49,185 nt of DNA from an uncultured Prochlorococcus sp. (GCA_902589115.1 CACIRS010000006.1:1-49185), one strand, 5' to 3'; shown: positions 1 through 8,078, counted from the stretch's first letter. Translations and numbers: made by a program. The notes: generated from the letters alone by a model not told the origin.

Positions 1-201
1 AGGCTCTTCCATCTTCTTCCATTTTTTGAATGCATTTAATCTAAATTGAAGGAGGAATTCCGGTTCATTTTTCTTTTTGGAAATCAATCTAATAACATCT
101 TCATTAAGCCCTTTGTCAATTTTTTCAGTTTCTATATCTGTAACAAAACCATATTTATAGGGCTGCGAAACAATCTCTTCAACAGTATTAGTATTAGTCA
201 T
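1..201 (-). CDS. sufB: SufB, Fe-S cluster assembly scaffold subunit (N-terminal part, cut by window edge)
   Basis: SufB is the core scaffold of the SufBC2D complex, which builds Fe-S clusters in the cytoplasm using sulfur from SufS/SufE. Only the first 67 codons are present, read leftward from an ATG at 201 to the window edge. The translated start has the cyanobacterial SufB N-terminus: MTNTNTVEEIVSQPYKYGF, then acidic and basic stretches including LISKKKNEPEFLLQFRL. The rest of the gene and the usual sufCDS genes should lie to the left. It is divergent from sufR across a 480-bp spacer, the standard cyanobacterial arrangement in which SufR represses the suf operon. The identity rests on recognising the N-terminal sequence and on the sufR neighbour. 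Confidence 0.93.
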   Translation of the reverse strand, partial: MTNTNTVEEIVSQPYKYGFVTDIETEKIDKGLNEDVIRLISKKKNEPEFLLQFRLNAFKKWKKMEEP

Positions 202-360
202 GACTTTAACCAAACCAATTAATAACTAAAATTTCACAATCTCGCGAAAGCAAATCTTTTTTCTTCATGCAGAAAAGTTGTTTTTGTTTTAGGCATTGCT
301 GAGATATTTTTTTGGAAATCATGCTCACCTCTTTCATTAGTTGGTTTAGTTTTGGTTTGA

Positions 361-374
361 CCTCAATATTGAGG
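361..374. promoter_or_regulatory. Perfect 14-bp palindrome, possible operator
   Basis: CCTCAATATTGAGG is its own reverse complement. It sits 159 bp upstream of the sufB start and 307 bp upstream of the sufR start. A two-fold symmetric site suits a dimeric repressor such as SufR, but no binding evidence exists here and AT-rich DNA yields palindromes by chance. Confidence 0.35.
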
Positions 375-402
375 CTATAAGCTTCGCTGTATTTGAACTC
401 AT

Positions 403-550
403 ATAGGAGTTATAGAGCTCAGATACCTTTAGCTGATGAGCAGGATACGAAACTTATCCGTTTCCTATTCGTTAGCTTAAAGCACAACCCGATGAATCTT
501 ATGACCTTGTCAGCGAGCTAAAAATTAATGCATAGCATTAATACTCCTAT
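403..550. other. Nested inverted repeats, candidate structured RNA or leader
   Basis: An 8-bp arm ATAGGAGT (403-410) is the exact reverse complement of ACTCCTAT (543-550). Inside it lie GGATA/TATCC (443-447/455-459), the alternative GAAAC/GTTTC (449-453/460-464), TTAGCT (472-477, also at 429-434) with AGCTAA (516-521), and ATTAATGC/GCATTAAT (524-531/535-542) with a 3-nt loop. The last hairpin stacks directly on the outer arm. Taken together this resembles a closed multi-branch RNA fold. The strand is unknown and no terminator follows on either side, so a 5' leader of sufR or sufB is as likely as a free RNA. Confidence 0.35.
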
Positions 551-681
551 GCTTACGTTTATTTAGTGCATTGGGCATAATAAAGCCAGGACATATCTAG
601 GTAATCCTTATTTCCCACTTTTTAAGTTTGGAACTAGATTAAGCTTAAAGGAAGCTTTTCAAGCAATTAGGCTTAGTTGAG

Positions 682-1326
682 ATGACTGTAGAGCTTTCAA
701 CTACTACCAAAGATTCAATTTTAGAATTGCTTTTGCGGCAAGGAGAAAATAGTGCTTCAACCCTGGCAGAAAAAATAGGAATTTCTGTACAGGCAATGAG
801 AAGGCACTTAAGAAATCTGGAAGAAAATGGCTTGGTTGGCTCTAGCAGCCTTTCATTAGGTCCTGGAAGGCCATCTAATCTTTGGCATTTAACTACACAA
901 GGACAAAATTATTTTCATAATGGCAGTGAAAATTTTGCATTAGAGTTAATTTCTTCAATACAAGCCAGTTTATCGGAGGAAGAAGTTATTTCCTTGTTGC
1001 ATAATCAGGTTCAAAATAAGGCAAGTCTTTATAGAAAAAAAATTGGAATTGGTGCCATTCAAGACAGATTGGAAAAGCTTGTTTCAATAAGAATTAAAGA
1101 AGGATACATTTCAGAACTTAATCGGACACAAGATGGAACAAAATGGTATTTAAATGAAATGAGTTGTTCGATTGCAGCAATTGCAGAAAAGCACCCCTTT
1201 GTTTGTGATCAAGAATTACAACTTTTACAGCAAACTTTTCCTGATTGTGAAGTTAAAAGGGTTCATTGGCGTATCGAATCTGGGCATACTTGTGGATTTT
1301 TTATAACTCCTATAGATATCAAATGA
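682..1326 (+). CDS. sufR: SufR, Fe-S-sensing transcriptional repressor of the suf operon
   Basis: SufR is a DNA-binding repressor that senses Fe-S status and controls the divergent sufBCDS operon and often itself. The 214-aa protein has an N-terminal winged-helix domain (about residues 8-75, with ISVQAMRRHLRNLEENGLV as recognition region). Its C-terminal part carries C162, C175, C189 and C204, spaced C-X12-C-X13-C-X14-C, the cysteine pattern reported for cyanobacterial SufR cluster ligation. The ATG at 682 is the only sensible start. The stop overlaps the next gene by 4 nt (ATGA), so the two are probably co-transcribed and end at the terminator near 1714. Identity is strong from motif plus position beside sufB. 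Confidence 0.95.
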   Translation: MTVELSTTTKDSILELLLRQGENSASTLAEKIGISVQAMRRHLRNLEENGLVGSSSLSLGPGRPSNLWHLTTQGQNYFHNGSENFALELISSIQASLSEEEVISLLHNQVQNKASLYRKKIGIGAIQDRLEKLVSIRIKEGYISELNRTQDGTKWYLNEMSCSIAAIAEKHPFVCDQELQLLQQTFPDCEVKRVHWRIESGHTCGFFITPIDIK

Positions 1327-1694
1327 ATTGCGATACAAGCCGGGACAATAGTCCTTTGAGCATTGAAGATATACAAAAAATTGATTCTACAAAACTTTCT
1401 AAATTTGAAAGACATCATTTAAGAGTAATTGCACATTGTCTTGCAGTGTTTAAATCTATGGATGGCAATCCATCGGAATTTGGAGCATTGCCTAGTCCAG
1501 CCGTCAGATTGCAATGGTGTCTTAATCAGCCAGACTTGGCTGAATCAAATGATTTCATTAATGTTCTTTTAGAGCAATTTGAATTAGCTGCTATTCAATT
1601 GAACAAGATTGCCGAAGACTGCGGAATCAGCCCACTTGAACTGACTTTGAATGATCTAATACTCGATGCAAACGAAAGAGGTATCGATAAATAA
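1323..1694 (+). CDS. Conserved hypothetical protein co-transcribed with sufR
   Basis: The 123-aa product starts at an ATG that overlaps the sufR stop codon (ATGA), which argues for translational coupling. The frame is open 57 nt further upstream, but that stretch lies inside sufR. The protein is soluble, mostly helical and acidic, with no signal peptide or membrane segment. It contains a central segment SKFERHHLRVIAHCLAVFKS and a C-terminal segment ending in LTLNDLILDANERG. I do not recognise a family with a known function. Its position after sufR, before a strong terminator, suggests a role linked to the Fe-S regulon, but this is inference from context only. Confidence 0.75.
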   Translation: MNCDTSRDNSPLSIEDIQKIDSTKLSKFERHHLRVIAHCLAVFKSMDGNPSEFGALPSPAVRLQWCLNQPDLAESNDFINVLLEQFELAAIQLNKIAEDCGISPLELTLNDLILDANERGIDK

Positions 1695-1713
1695 TAAAAG
1701 CTTATCTATTGGG

Positions 1714-1754
1714 TCATGCTGATATGTAAAACATATATAGGCATGATTTTTTTT
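1714..1754 (+). terminator. Rho-independent terminator of the sufR operon
   Basis: Stem arms TCATGC (1714-1719) and GCATGA (1741-1746) enclose a second perfect stem ATATGT-AAA-ACATAT (1722-1736). A run of eight T follows immediately (1747-1754). It lies 20 nt after the stop of the 123-aa gene. This is the clearest terminator in the window. Confidence 0.85.
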
Positions 1755-1999
1755 GAGATTGAATTTGAATCTTAGTCAGATTTTTAAAGGGATTGAATAA
1801 GAATATTTTTTTAAAGTCTTAAATTTCTACTTCCCTGCATCTCCTTAAATCCCTTGGCATTCCAGACTTTTGATTGGATGCAGAACCCTTGCCTATCGAG
1901 GCTTGGAGTCAGTAGATCCTGACCACTTTGCGTTTTGACGCTCGAAATGCAGCATTTGCGCACATACTGATCCCAAACAAAAACGGAGTTTTTTAGACG
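1755..1999. other. Spacer upstream of the DUF4912 gene with several inverted repeats
   Basis: No convincing gene lies here. Leftward frames are open for 60-70 codons, but their translations have no protein character. The region has CTGCATC/GATGCAG (1835-1841/1877-1883), GCCT/AGGC (1891-1894/1899-1902), GTCAG/CTGAC (1908-1912/1919-1923) and the odd palindrome AAATGC-A-GCATTT (1945-1957). Such clustering would fit a structured 5' leader or a small RNA, but it is not recognised as a known RNA family. Confidence 0.3.
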
Positions 2000-3091
2000 G
2001 TGACCCAAGCGCAAGATTCTCTGTCACGTCTAACTCTGCGTCAGCTTCGCTATAAAGCAAGTGACTTAGGCGTCCCTCTTTATAGCCGTAAAACCAAAGC
2101 AGCATTAATTAGTGAGATATCTAAATATCAAGCACGTAGAGATAATCAGCCAAGGACTGCAAAACCATTTTGGAAATCCTTTGAAAATTCATCCTCTAGT
2201 AATTCTTTATCTGATTCCAATAGTGATACACGAGTGGTTTTCCTTCCTAGAGATCCCGAGTGGGCATATGTGTTTTGGGAAATTACTGAATCTGATCGTA
2301 AGAAAGCTTTATCTCAAGGGGCCAATAGGCTCAGTTTGAGATTGGCAGATGTAACCGGAGGTTTAGGTACATCTCCGTATAAACAAGCCCTTCAAGAAGT
2401 GCAACTTGATAGCCATAGCACAGAATGGTATTTACCGATCCCTCTTAGCGATAGGGATTATCGTGTTGAACTTGGATATCGTTCTGGTTCTCGATGGATT
2501 TCTTTAGCAGTTTCTTCAGTAGCAAGAGTTCCAGCTTTGCATCCTAGTGATCAAATATTAGATCAGTTTGTTCCTTTTAGTTTAGAAGGTAATCCAGATA
2601 CTCAAATGCTTGAAAATAATATTGGAGTTGATAATAAAGATATTGGTTTGCATGAAAGGCTTTATCAAACAGCAACGAGTCATTTTAGAAAAACACGTGT
2701 TGGCTCTGAAGAGTTTCAAGAGGGTTTCAAAGACAATTTAGATTTCAATCAATCTGGTATAGGTTTATGGGCGAGTGGTAGAAATGAATCTGGAATAGGA
2801 GGAGTGGCTACAAGGCAAAGATCATTTTGGCTAGCAGCTGATGCAGAGTTAATTGTTTATGGCTCGACAGATCCTTCTGCTCATGTAACTATTGCAGGTG
2901 AAGATGTTCCATTAGCGAGTGATGGAACTTTTACTTTGCAGGTCCCATTTAGAGATGGTATTCAAAATTATCCAATTGAGGCAAAGCTTGGTTCAGGCGA
3001 ACAAACAAGAAACATCACCATGAAATTTCAACGTGATACACCCGAGGACAATACAAATCCCAAAGATCAATCTACTCAGGAGTGGTTTTAG
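2000..3091 (+). CDS. DUF4912 domain protein with N-terminal Rho-N/SAP-like helices
   Basis: This is a 363-aa soluble cyanobacterial protein of unknown function. Residues 10-45 (LRQLRYKASDLGVPLYSRKT onward) resemble the Rho N-terminal/SAP helix-extension-helix used for nucleic-acid binding. A DUF4912 domain follows at about 75-190, with VVFLPRDPEWAYVFWEIT and a closing VELGYRSGSRWISLAVSS. The C-terminal 90 residues form a beta-rich segment (SFWLAADAELIVYGSTDP, then GEDVPLASDGTFTLQVPFRDG). The linker between is low in complexity. Translation appears to start at GTG 2000; the frame has no better ATG upstream. Family membership is secure from the motif, but the molecular role is not known to me. 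Confidence 0.85.
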   Translation: MTQAQDSLSRLTLRQLRYKASDLGVPLYSRKTKAALISEISKYQARRDNQPRTAKPFWKSFENSSSSNSLSDSNSDTRVVFLPRDPEWAYVFWEITESDRKKALSQGANRLSLRLADVTGGLGTSPYKQALQEVQLDSHSTEWYLPIPLSDRDYRVELGYRSGSRWISLAVSSVARVPALHPSDQILDQFVPFSLEGNPDTQMLENNIGVDNKDIGLHERLYQTATSHFRKTRVGSEEFQEGFKDNLDFNQSGIGLWASGRNESGIGGVATRQRSFWLAADAELIVYGSTDPSAHVTIAGEDVPLASDGTFTLQVPFRDGIQNYPIEAKLGSGEQTRNITMKFQRDTPEDNTNPKDQSTQEWF

Positions 3092-3106
3092 ATTTAATAG
3101 TTAAGT

Positions 3107-3277
3107 ATGTTGCGTTCATTTGTTGCTTTTACTCCTTTGTTAGGGGCAATATCATTGCCAATTTTAGTTCCTTTAACCATTTCTCGAGTTGGCCTGGCTG
3201 AAGGGGTTGCATTGGCTTTAATACTGAGCACAGTTTGGTTTGTAGCTATGCTACGCACTGCCGAAATGCCTCATTAA
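3107..3277 (+). CDS. Small membrane protein, 56 aa
   Basis: A short ORF begins at ATG 3107, 15 nt after the DUF4912 gene, and ends at TAA 3275. The product MLRSFVAFTPLLGAISLPIL continues into a second hydrophobic stretch (about residues 28-48) and ends RTAEMPH. That gives two likely transmembrane helices separated by a short PLTISRVGLAEG turn. The close spacing suggests co-transcription with the upstream gene. No known family was recognised. It is supported by coding-like composition and position, and could be tested by conservation in other Prochlorococcus and marine Synechococcus genomes. Confidence 0.65.
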   Translation: MLRSFVAFTPLLGAISLPILVPLTISRVGLAEGVALALILSTVWFVAMLRTAEMPH

Positions 3278-3359
3278 AACCATCTTTACAATCAAGACTT
3301 AACTTTCTTCTTTTGATAGTTATTTTGGCTTGTTAATTCATCACTATTTAATTTAGAGC

Positions 3360-5012
3360 ATGCCTGAAAAATCTGAATCTAACCCAGTCACTGTTCATCT
3401 TTCTCAACCATTTACAGATCAGAAGCCAGGTACTTCTGGTTTGAGAAAAAGTAGTAAGCAATTTCAAGAAAAAAATTATTTGGAAAGTTTTATAGAAGCA
3501 ACTTTAAGAACTTTGCAGGGTGTTAGTGGCGGGACTTTGATTGTTGGTGGTGATGGCCGCTATGGAAATTTGAGAGCCATAGATATTATTCTTCGAATGG
3601 CTGCAGCGCATGGTGTGAGTAAAGTAATTACAACCACGAATGGAATTCTATCTACACCAGCCGCTTCAAATTTGATTCGAAGAAATAATGCAATTGGTGG
3701 AATTATTCTTTCTGCTAGTCATAATCCAGGGGGAGAAAATGGAGATTTTGGTGTAAAGATAAATGCTGATAATGGAGGACCAGCTTCTGAGTCTTTAACA
3801 AATTCTATTTATTCTTGTACTAAGAAGTTAATGAATTATAAAATCATAGAAAATTCCACAATATCTCTTGATAAATCAGGCACATATTATATTGGAGCGA
3901 TGATAATTGAGATCATAGATGGAGTAGATGATTATATCCAGTTAATGCAGGATATTTTTGATTTTGATCGTATAAGAGATTTAATAAAAGATGAATTTTC
4001 AATTGCTTTTGATGCATTAAATGCAGTTACTGGTCCATATGCAAAAAGGTTATTTGAAGATCTCTTAGGTGCTCCTAATGGAACTGTTAGAAATGGCATT
4101 CCTAAGGAGGACTTTGGTGGTTGTCATCCTGATCCAAATCTTACTTATGCGCCAGAATTATCGAATTTACTATTGAAATCCAAATCATTTTCTTTTGGCG
4201 CTGCTTGTGATGGTGATGGAGATAGAAATATGATTCTTGGCAAAGGTTGTTTTGTTAATCCAAGCGACAGTTTGGCTATTTTAGCTGCTAATGCTTCAAT
4301 TGTTCCAGCTTATTCTGATGGACTTTTTGGTGTTGCTAGATCAATGCCTACTAGTGCTGCTGTAGATGTAGTTGCTCAAAAGTTGGGTATTGATTGCTTT
4401 GAGACACCTACTGGATGGAAATATTTTGGGAACCTTTTAGATGCTAAAAGAATAACCATTTGTGGTGAAGAAAGTTTTGGTACAGGTAGTAACCACGTTA
4501 GAGAAAAGGATGGTTTATGGGCTGTCTTATTTTGGTTGCAAATACTTGCACAAAAAAGATGCTCAGTATCTGATCTAATGAGACAGCATTGGTCTGAATA
4601 TGGGCGACACTATTATTCAAGACATGATTATGAAGAGATTCCTACTCAAATTGCAAACAGTGTTTATAGGAGCATGGAAGATAGACTCCCAAAACTATCT
4701 GGAGAATCTTTTGCTGGTCAACAAATTAGATTTGCAGACAATTTTAGTTATAAGGATCCAATCGATAACTCAATCACTCAATCTCAAGGTTTAAGAATTG
4801 TCTTAGAAGATAATAGTAGAGTAATTTTACGTCTTTCTGGCACAGGTACTAAAGGAGCGACATTAAGAGTTTATTTGGAACGTTTTGTTCATTCAAACGG
4901 AAAGTTGAACCAGGATCCTCAATTAGCATTAGAAGATTTAATTAATGAAATTGACTCTTTAGCACAAATTAAATTGAAAACAGGTTTTACAAAACCTACT
5001 GTTATTACTTAG
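3360..5012 (+). CDS. pgm: Phosphoglucomutase (glucose-1-phosphate/glucose-6-phosphate)
   Basis: This cytoplasmic enzyme interconverts glucose-1-phosphate and glucose-6-phosphate, linking glycogen synthesis and breakdown to central sugar metabolism. The 550-aa length fits the alpha-D-phosphohexomutase superfamily, PGM1-like branch. Landmarks in order: the substrate loop QKPGTSGLRK (residues 21-30), the phosphoserine loop SASHNPGG with catalytic S120, the metal loop DGDGDR, the sugar-specificity loop GEESFGTGSNHVREKDG, and the C-terminal phosphate-binding loop RLSGTGTKGATLRVY. All key motifs are intact. The ATG at 3360 is the natural start. It stands alone between a small membrane protein and the rarA gene, all rightward. 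Confidence 0.96.
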   Translation: MPEKSESNPVTVHLSQPFTDQKPGTSGLRKSSKQFQEKNYLESFIEATLRTLQGVSGGTLIVGGDGRYGNLRAIDIILRMAAAHGVSKVITTTNGILSTPAASNLIRRNNAIGGIILSASHNPGGENGDFGVKINADNGGPASESLTNSIYSCTKKLMNYKIIENSTISLDKSGTYYIGAMIIEIIDGVDDYIQLMQDIFDFDRIRDLIKDEFSIAFDALNAVTGPYAKRLFEDLLGAPNGTVRNGIPKEDFGGCHPDPNLTYAPELSNLLLKSKSFSFGAACDGDGDRNMILGKGCFVNPSDSLAILAANASIVPAYSDGLFGVARSMPTSAAVDVVAQKLGIDCFETPTGWKYFGNLLDAKRITICGEESFGTGSNHVREKDGLWAVLFWLQILAQKRCSVSDLMRQHWSEYGRHYYSRHDYEEIPTQIANSVYRSMEDRLPKLSGESFAGQQIRFADNFSYKDPIDNSITQSQGLRIVLEDNSRVILRLSGTGTKGATLRVYLERFVHSNGKLNQDPQLALEDLINEIDSLAQIKLKTGFTKPTVIT

Positions 5013-5128
5013 TTAATAGAATTAAATTTATTTTTTTTTATAGACGGTTTATTAGCTATATCATTACTTTTTAACAATTAGTGTTGATCAGCTCATGATT
5101 TCTAAAACTAATTTTCTAATGCGTAAGA

Positions 5129-7357
5129 ATGAGTTTACGGGAGTACGAGTCCTTGAATCAGGATCTCTTTTCATTTAATGCCGATATCGAACTACAGCGG
5201 AATGCACCGTTGGCAGATCGAATGCGGCCAAAAGATATAAATGAATTTGTTGGTCAAGGGTCAATTATTGCTGAAGGTCGACTTTTGCGAAGAGCTATTG
5301 CCTCTGATCGAATTGGAAATTTAATTTTTTATGGCCCGCCAGGAGTAGGAAAGACAACACTTGCAAAGATTATTGCGTCTCATACTCGTGCGCACTTTAG
5401 TATCCTTAATGCTGTTTTGGCAGGAGTAAAAGATCTAAGAGTAGAAGTTAATGCAGCTAAAGAACGTTTATCCAGACATGGCCTAAGAACTATTTTGTTT
5501 GTAGATGAAGTGCATCGATTTAATAGTAGTCAACAGGACGCTTTGTTGCCTTGGGTGGAAAATGGAACTCTTATACTGATAGGAGCAACAACAGAAAATC
5601 CATATTTTGAGGTCAATAAAGCACTGGTAAGCAGGTCAAGAATTTTTCGTTTAAAAGCACTTGAGTCTGAAGATCTTTACGCAATACTTAATCGGGCTTT
5701 GAGTGATCCGGAAAGAGGTTTTGGTAATCGCAATGTGCAGTTAACTTCTTCAGCTGCGAATCATTTAGTAGATATTTCAAATGGAGATGCACGAAGCTTA
5801 CTTAATGCTTTGGAATTAGCTGTTGAAAGTACTATTCCTAATAAAAAAGGTCAAATTTATATTGATCTTGAAATTGCGGAAGAATCTATTCAAGAAAGAG
5901 CTGTACTTTATGACAAACAAGGCGACGCACATTTTGACACTATAAGTGCTTTTATTAAGTCTCTTAGAGGGTCAGATCCTGATGCAGCTTTGTTTTGGCT
6001 CGCTCGCATGGTAGAGGCTGGCGAGAATCCAAGATATATTTTTCGGCGAATGCTGATTGCAGCGGCAGAAGATATTGGTTTGGCAGATCCACAAGCGATT
6101 GTGGTTGTAGAAGCTTGTGCAGCAGCCTTTGAAAGAGTTGGATTACCAGAAGGTTTATATCACCTTTCTCAGGCATCGCTTTATTTAGCTTCTGCAGACA
6201 AAAGTAATTCTTTGTCAGGGTTTTTTGCCGCGCAAAAAGCTATTAAATCTTCCCAAAATCAATTGATTCCAAGCCATTTAAGAGATTCGCATCGTGATGG
6301 CAATGCCTTTGGTGATGGTCTTGATTATCTCTATCCACATGCTTATGCAGATAACTGGGTTGCACAACAATATCTTCCTGATGAGATGCAAGGAGAAATT
6401 TTTTGGCGACCAGGCGATAAGGGTTGGGAAGGCGAAAGGAAGACTCAAATGTTGTCACGTCGAGCAGCACAATTTGCTGCAATAAGTGAATCATGCAAAG
6501 AAAATCCTTTTTTAATGACTACTGGTCCAGCACTACCATTAGTAGAAAGTTGGATACAACGTCAACTTGTACAAGAAGAAGAAAGATTGCATCAACTTCT
6601 TGAAAGATTATGGAAGGATATTTGTTGGCAGAGGCATCATCGTGTAATTATGATTGAATGCTCTTCTCTTTTTTGGGCAATTAGGCCATTGAAAGAAGTG
6701 CCAGAAGGAGGCGTCACTATATTAGCTAAATCAAAGAGTGATTGTGAGCATTTTTCGGCTCAAGTTGAAATTTTAGATCCGCTTTTGCGCCCAAATATCA
6801 TTTGTAATAATCCAGAGCTTTCTAAGGAACTATCTGAAAATTATAAATTTGAATTGATTGGAGGTAGACTTTATAGTGATGATTTAATCAAAGATAATAT
6901 TAGTGAATTATGGAAATTAATTACTAATAAATGCTTGCCTGATACAACCCTGAGACTTTTGATCACTCATATAGGTTTAGCACCGGTAATGTCTATTAGC
7001 AAATTCATGAAAGATCATAAAATTGATGTTAAAGGCCAAGAATTGCTAAGAGAAATAATCGAGCTTGAAAAAAGTTGGCTTTACTCTAGAAGAAAAGAAG
7101 TTGAGTTTGGGGAATTACTTCAATCATTGGGTTGGGAATTGCAATGGGAAGAATGGGAAGAGAATCTTTCTCTGAAGATAGATAAGGAGCTTGAAAAGCG
7201 TTGGCTTTCCGAAACTAGTCCATACTATATGATGATTTTGAAGGATGCTCCAAAAGGCTCAAAAAAATATTTACAAGATCTAATTATAAATTTGAATGGT
7301 CAAAAACTTCCTCAAGTTTTAATTCATCAAAGAATTTCAGCTAAAAGAATTTTATGA
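5129..7357 (+). CDS. rarA: RarA/MgsA-type AAA+ ATPase fused to an extra C-terminal domain
   Basis: RarA is a clamp-loader-like AAA+ ATPase that acts at stalled replication forks. Residues 1 to about 430 are a full RarA: RMRPKDINEFVGQ (31-43), Walker A GPPGVGKT (69-76), Walker B LFVDE (123-127), sensor region GATTENPYFEVN, and the C-terminal helical domain with GSDPDAALFWLARM and AAEDIGLADP. Canonical RarA ends near 430-450 residues. This protein runs to 742, with about 300 further residues (VIMIECSSLFWAIRPL, then LLITHIGLAPVMS) that I cannot assign. Such fusions are annotated in other cyanobacteria as a RarA/unknown-domain fusion. The extra half loosely resembles a degenerate methyltransferase fold, but this is a guess. 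The start is ATG 5129. Confidence 0.92.
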   Translation: MSLREYESLNQDLFSFNADIELQRNAPLADRMRPKDINEFVGQGSIIAEGRLLRRAIASDRIGNLIFYGPPGVGKTTLAKIIASHTRAHFSILNAVLAGVKDLRVEVNAAKERLSRHGLRTILFVDEVHRFNSSQQDALLPWVENGTLILIGATTENPYFEVNKALVSRSRIFRLKALESEDLYAILNRALSDPERGFGNRNVQLTSSAANHLVDISNGDARSLLNALELAVESTIPNKKGQIYIDLEIAEESIQERAVLYDKQGDAHFDTISAFIKSLRGSDPDAALFWLARMVEAGENPRYIFRRMLIAAAEDIGLADPQAIVVVEACAAAFERVGLPEGLYHLSQASLYLASADKSNSLSGFFAAQKAIKSSQNQLIPSHLRDSHRDGNAFGDGLDYLYPHAYADNWVAQQYLPDEMQGEIFWRPGDKGWEGERKTQMLSRRAAQFAAISESCKENPFLMTTGPALPLVESWIQRQLVQEEERLHQLLERLWKDICWQRHHRVIMIECSSLFWAIRPLKEVPEGGVTILAKSKSDCEHFSAQVEILDPLLRPNIICNNPELSKELSENYKFELIGGRLYSDDLIKDNISELWKLITNKCLPDTTLRLLITHIGLAPVMSISKFMKDHKIDVKGQELLREIIELEKSWLYSRRKEVEFGELLQSLGWELQWEEWEENLSLKIDKELEKRWLSETSPYYMMILKDAPKGSKKYLQDLIINLNGQKLPQVLIHQRISAKRIL

Positions 7358-7370
7358 TTGCCTACAAGTT

Positions 7371-8078
7371 TTAATTGTCTTTATATAACTGGTTTAAGCA
7401 TATGATTGGAAATGAAATACTAGATTGCTCATCAAGTGCAATTGCTATAGACCAAGAACTATAAATAAAGTGGTGAATTTTTATTTTATAACCTAGTGTT
7501 TGATGATATATAAAATTGGAATTTCGTTCATATTGCCACTTAGAAAAATCTGATCCAATTTTACCTCTTTGCCATTTTATAGCTGCTTCTCTGATTACCC
7601 ATTGCTTTAGTATGGAATTTTTGAGTTCCTTTTCCGGTAACTTCTTAAAATAAGAAAATTCATTTGACTTGAAGTATCTATTAACGAGTTTTTTGCAAGC
7701 AAAGTCTCTATCTTGTCTTTCGATATCTACACCAATCTTTGTTTGTGACCATCCAATAAGTAATGCGTCATGACAATGGCTGAAACTTACATATCCCCAG
7801 CCATCTGGAAGCTCAGGAGCTTTTCCTGGTGATGTGTTTAGTGGAATATCTAATGCAGGAATATTCCATAAATTGGACAAAGCGTATCTTACATTTCCTC
7901 TGGAATGATGATATTCAAAGGATCGACGCTTCGATAGTCCTTGCATCCATTTTGTTTCTTTAAGACTAATAGGTTTAAGTGAAGTTGTTTTTGGGAATAG
8001 CCAAAGTGCCAGTAATCTTGAATTAAGAACACTGTTTTTTTTGATTTGCAATGGCTTTACAGATTGGTGATCCTGCAC
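7371..8078 (-). CDS. 4'-phosphopantetheinyl transferase (Sfp/HetI type)
   Basis: This enzyme moves the phosphopantetheine arm from coenzyme A to carrier proteins, in Prochlorococcus chiefly the fatty-acid acyl carrier protein. The 235-aa length fits the Sfp/Gsp type. Diagnostic motifs are GVDIE (116-120, Mg2+ ligands) and WVIREAAIK (160-168, the WxxKEAxxK-type motif), with WGYVSFSH at 94-101. The longest frame starts at GTG 8078, preceded on its strand by GGAGG at good spacing, and overlaps the 5' end of the divergent peroxiredoxin gene by 28 nt. A shorter start at TTG 8051 would nearly remove the overlap. It converges on rarA with only 13 nt between stops. Confidence 0.9.
   Translation of the reverse strand: MQDHQSVKPLQIKKNSVLNSRLLALWLFPKTTSLKPISLKETKWMQGLSKRRSFEYHHSRGNVRYALSNLWNIPALDIPLNTSPGKAPELPDGWGYVSFSHCHDALLIGWSQTKIGVDIERQDRDFACKKLVNRYFKSNEFSYFKKLPEKELKNSILKQWVIREAAIKWQRGKIGSDFSKWQYERNSNFIYHQTLGYKIKIHHFIYSSWSIAIALDEQSSISFPIICLNQLYKDN

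Larger units (their letters stand above)
202..681. promoter_or_regulatory. sufB/sufR divergent control region (480 bp, no gene)
   Basis: This spacer separates the two divergent starts and should hold both promoters and the SufR operators. It is unusually long for such a compact genome. It contains a perfect 14-bp palindrome at 361-374, a set of nested inverted repeats from 403 to 550, and a perfect 8-bp hairpin at 524-542. No ORF with coding character was seen. The CAAC-N6-GTTG type SufR site described in Synechocystis was looked for by eye and no exact copy was found, so the operator is not assigned. Confidence 0.7.

Noticed and set aside
433-453. CTGATGAG followed by GAAAC, resembling the hammerhead ribozyme core
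   Set aside because: The nine bases between the two core boxes cannot form a proper stem II and no cleavage-site stems were found, so the match is likely chance.
202-681. SufR box CAAC-N6-GTTG
   Set aside because: A read through the spacer found no exact copy, so no SufR operator of that type is claimed.
1811-2105. Two leftward open frames of 67-70 codons
   Set aside because: The translations have no domain or composition of a real protein, and both overlap the 5' end of the DUF4912 gene.
5013-5060. Possible terminator after pgm (a run of about ten T)
   Set aside because: Only a weak all-AT stem precedes the T-run; not convincing in such AT-rich DNA.
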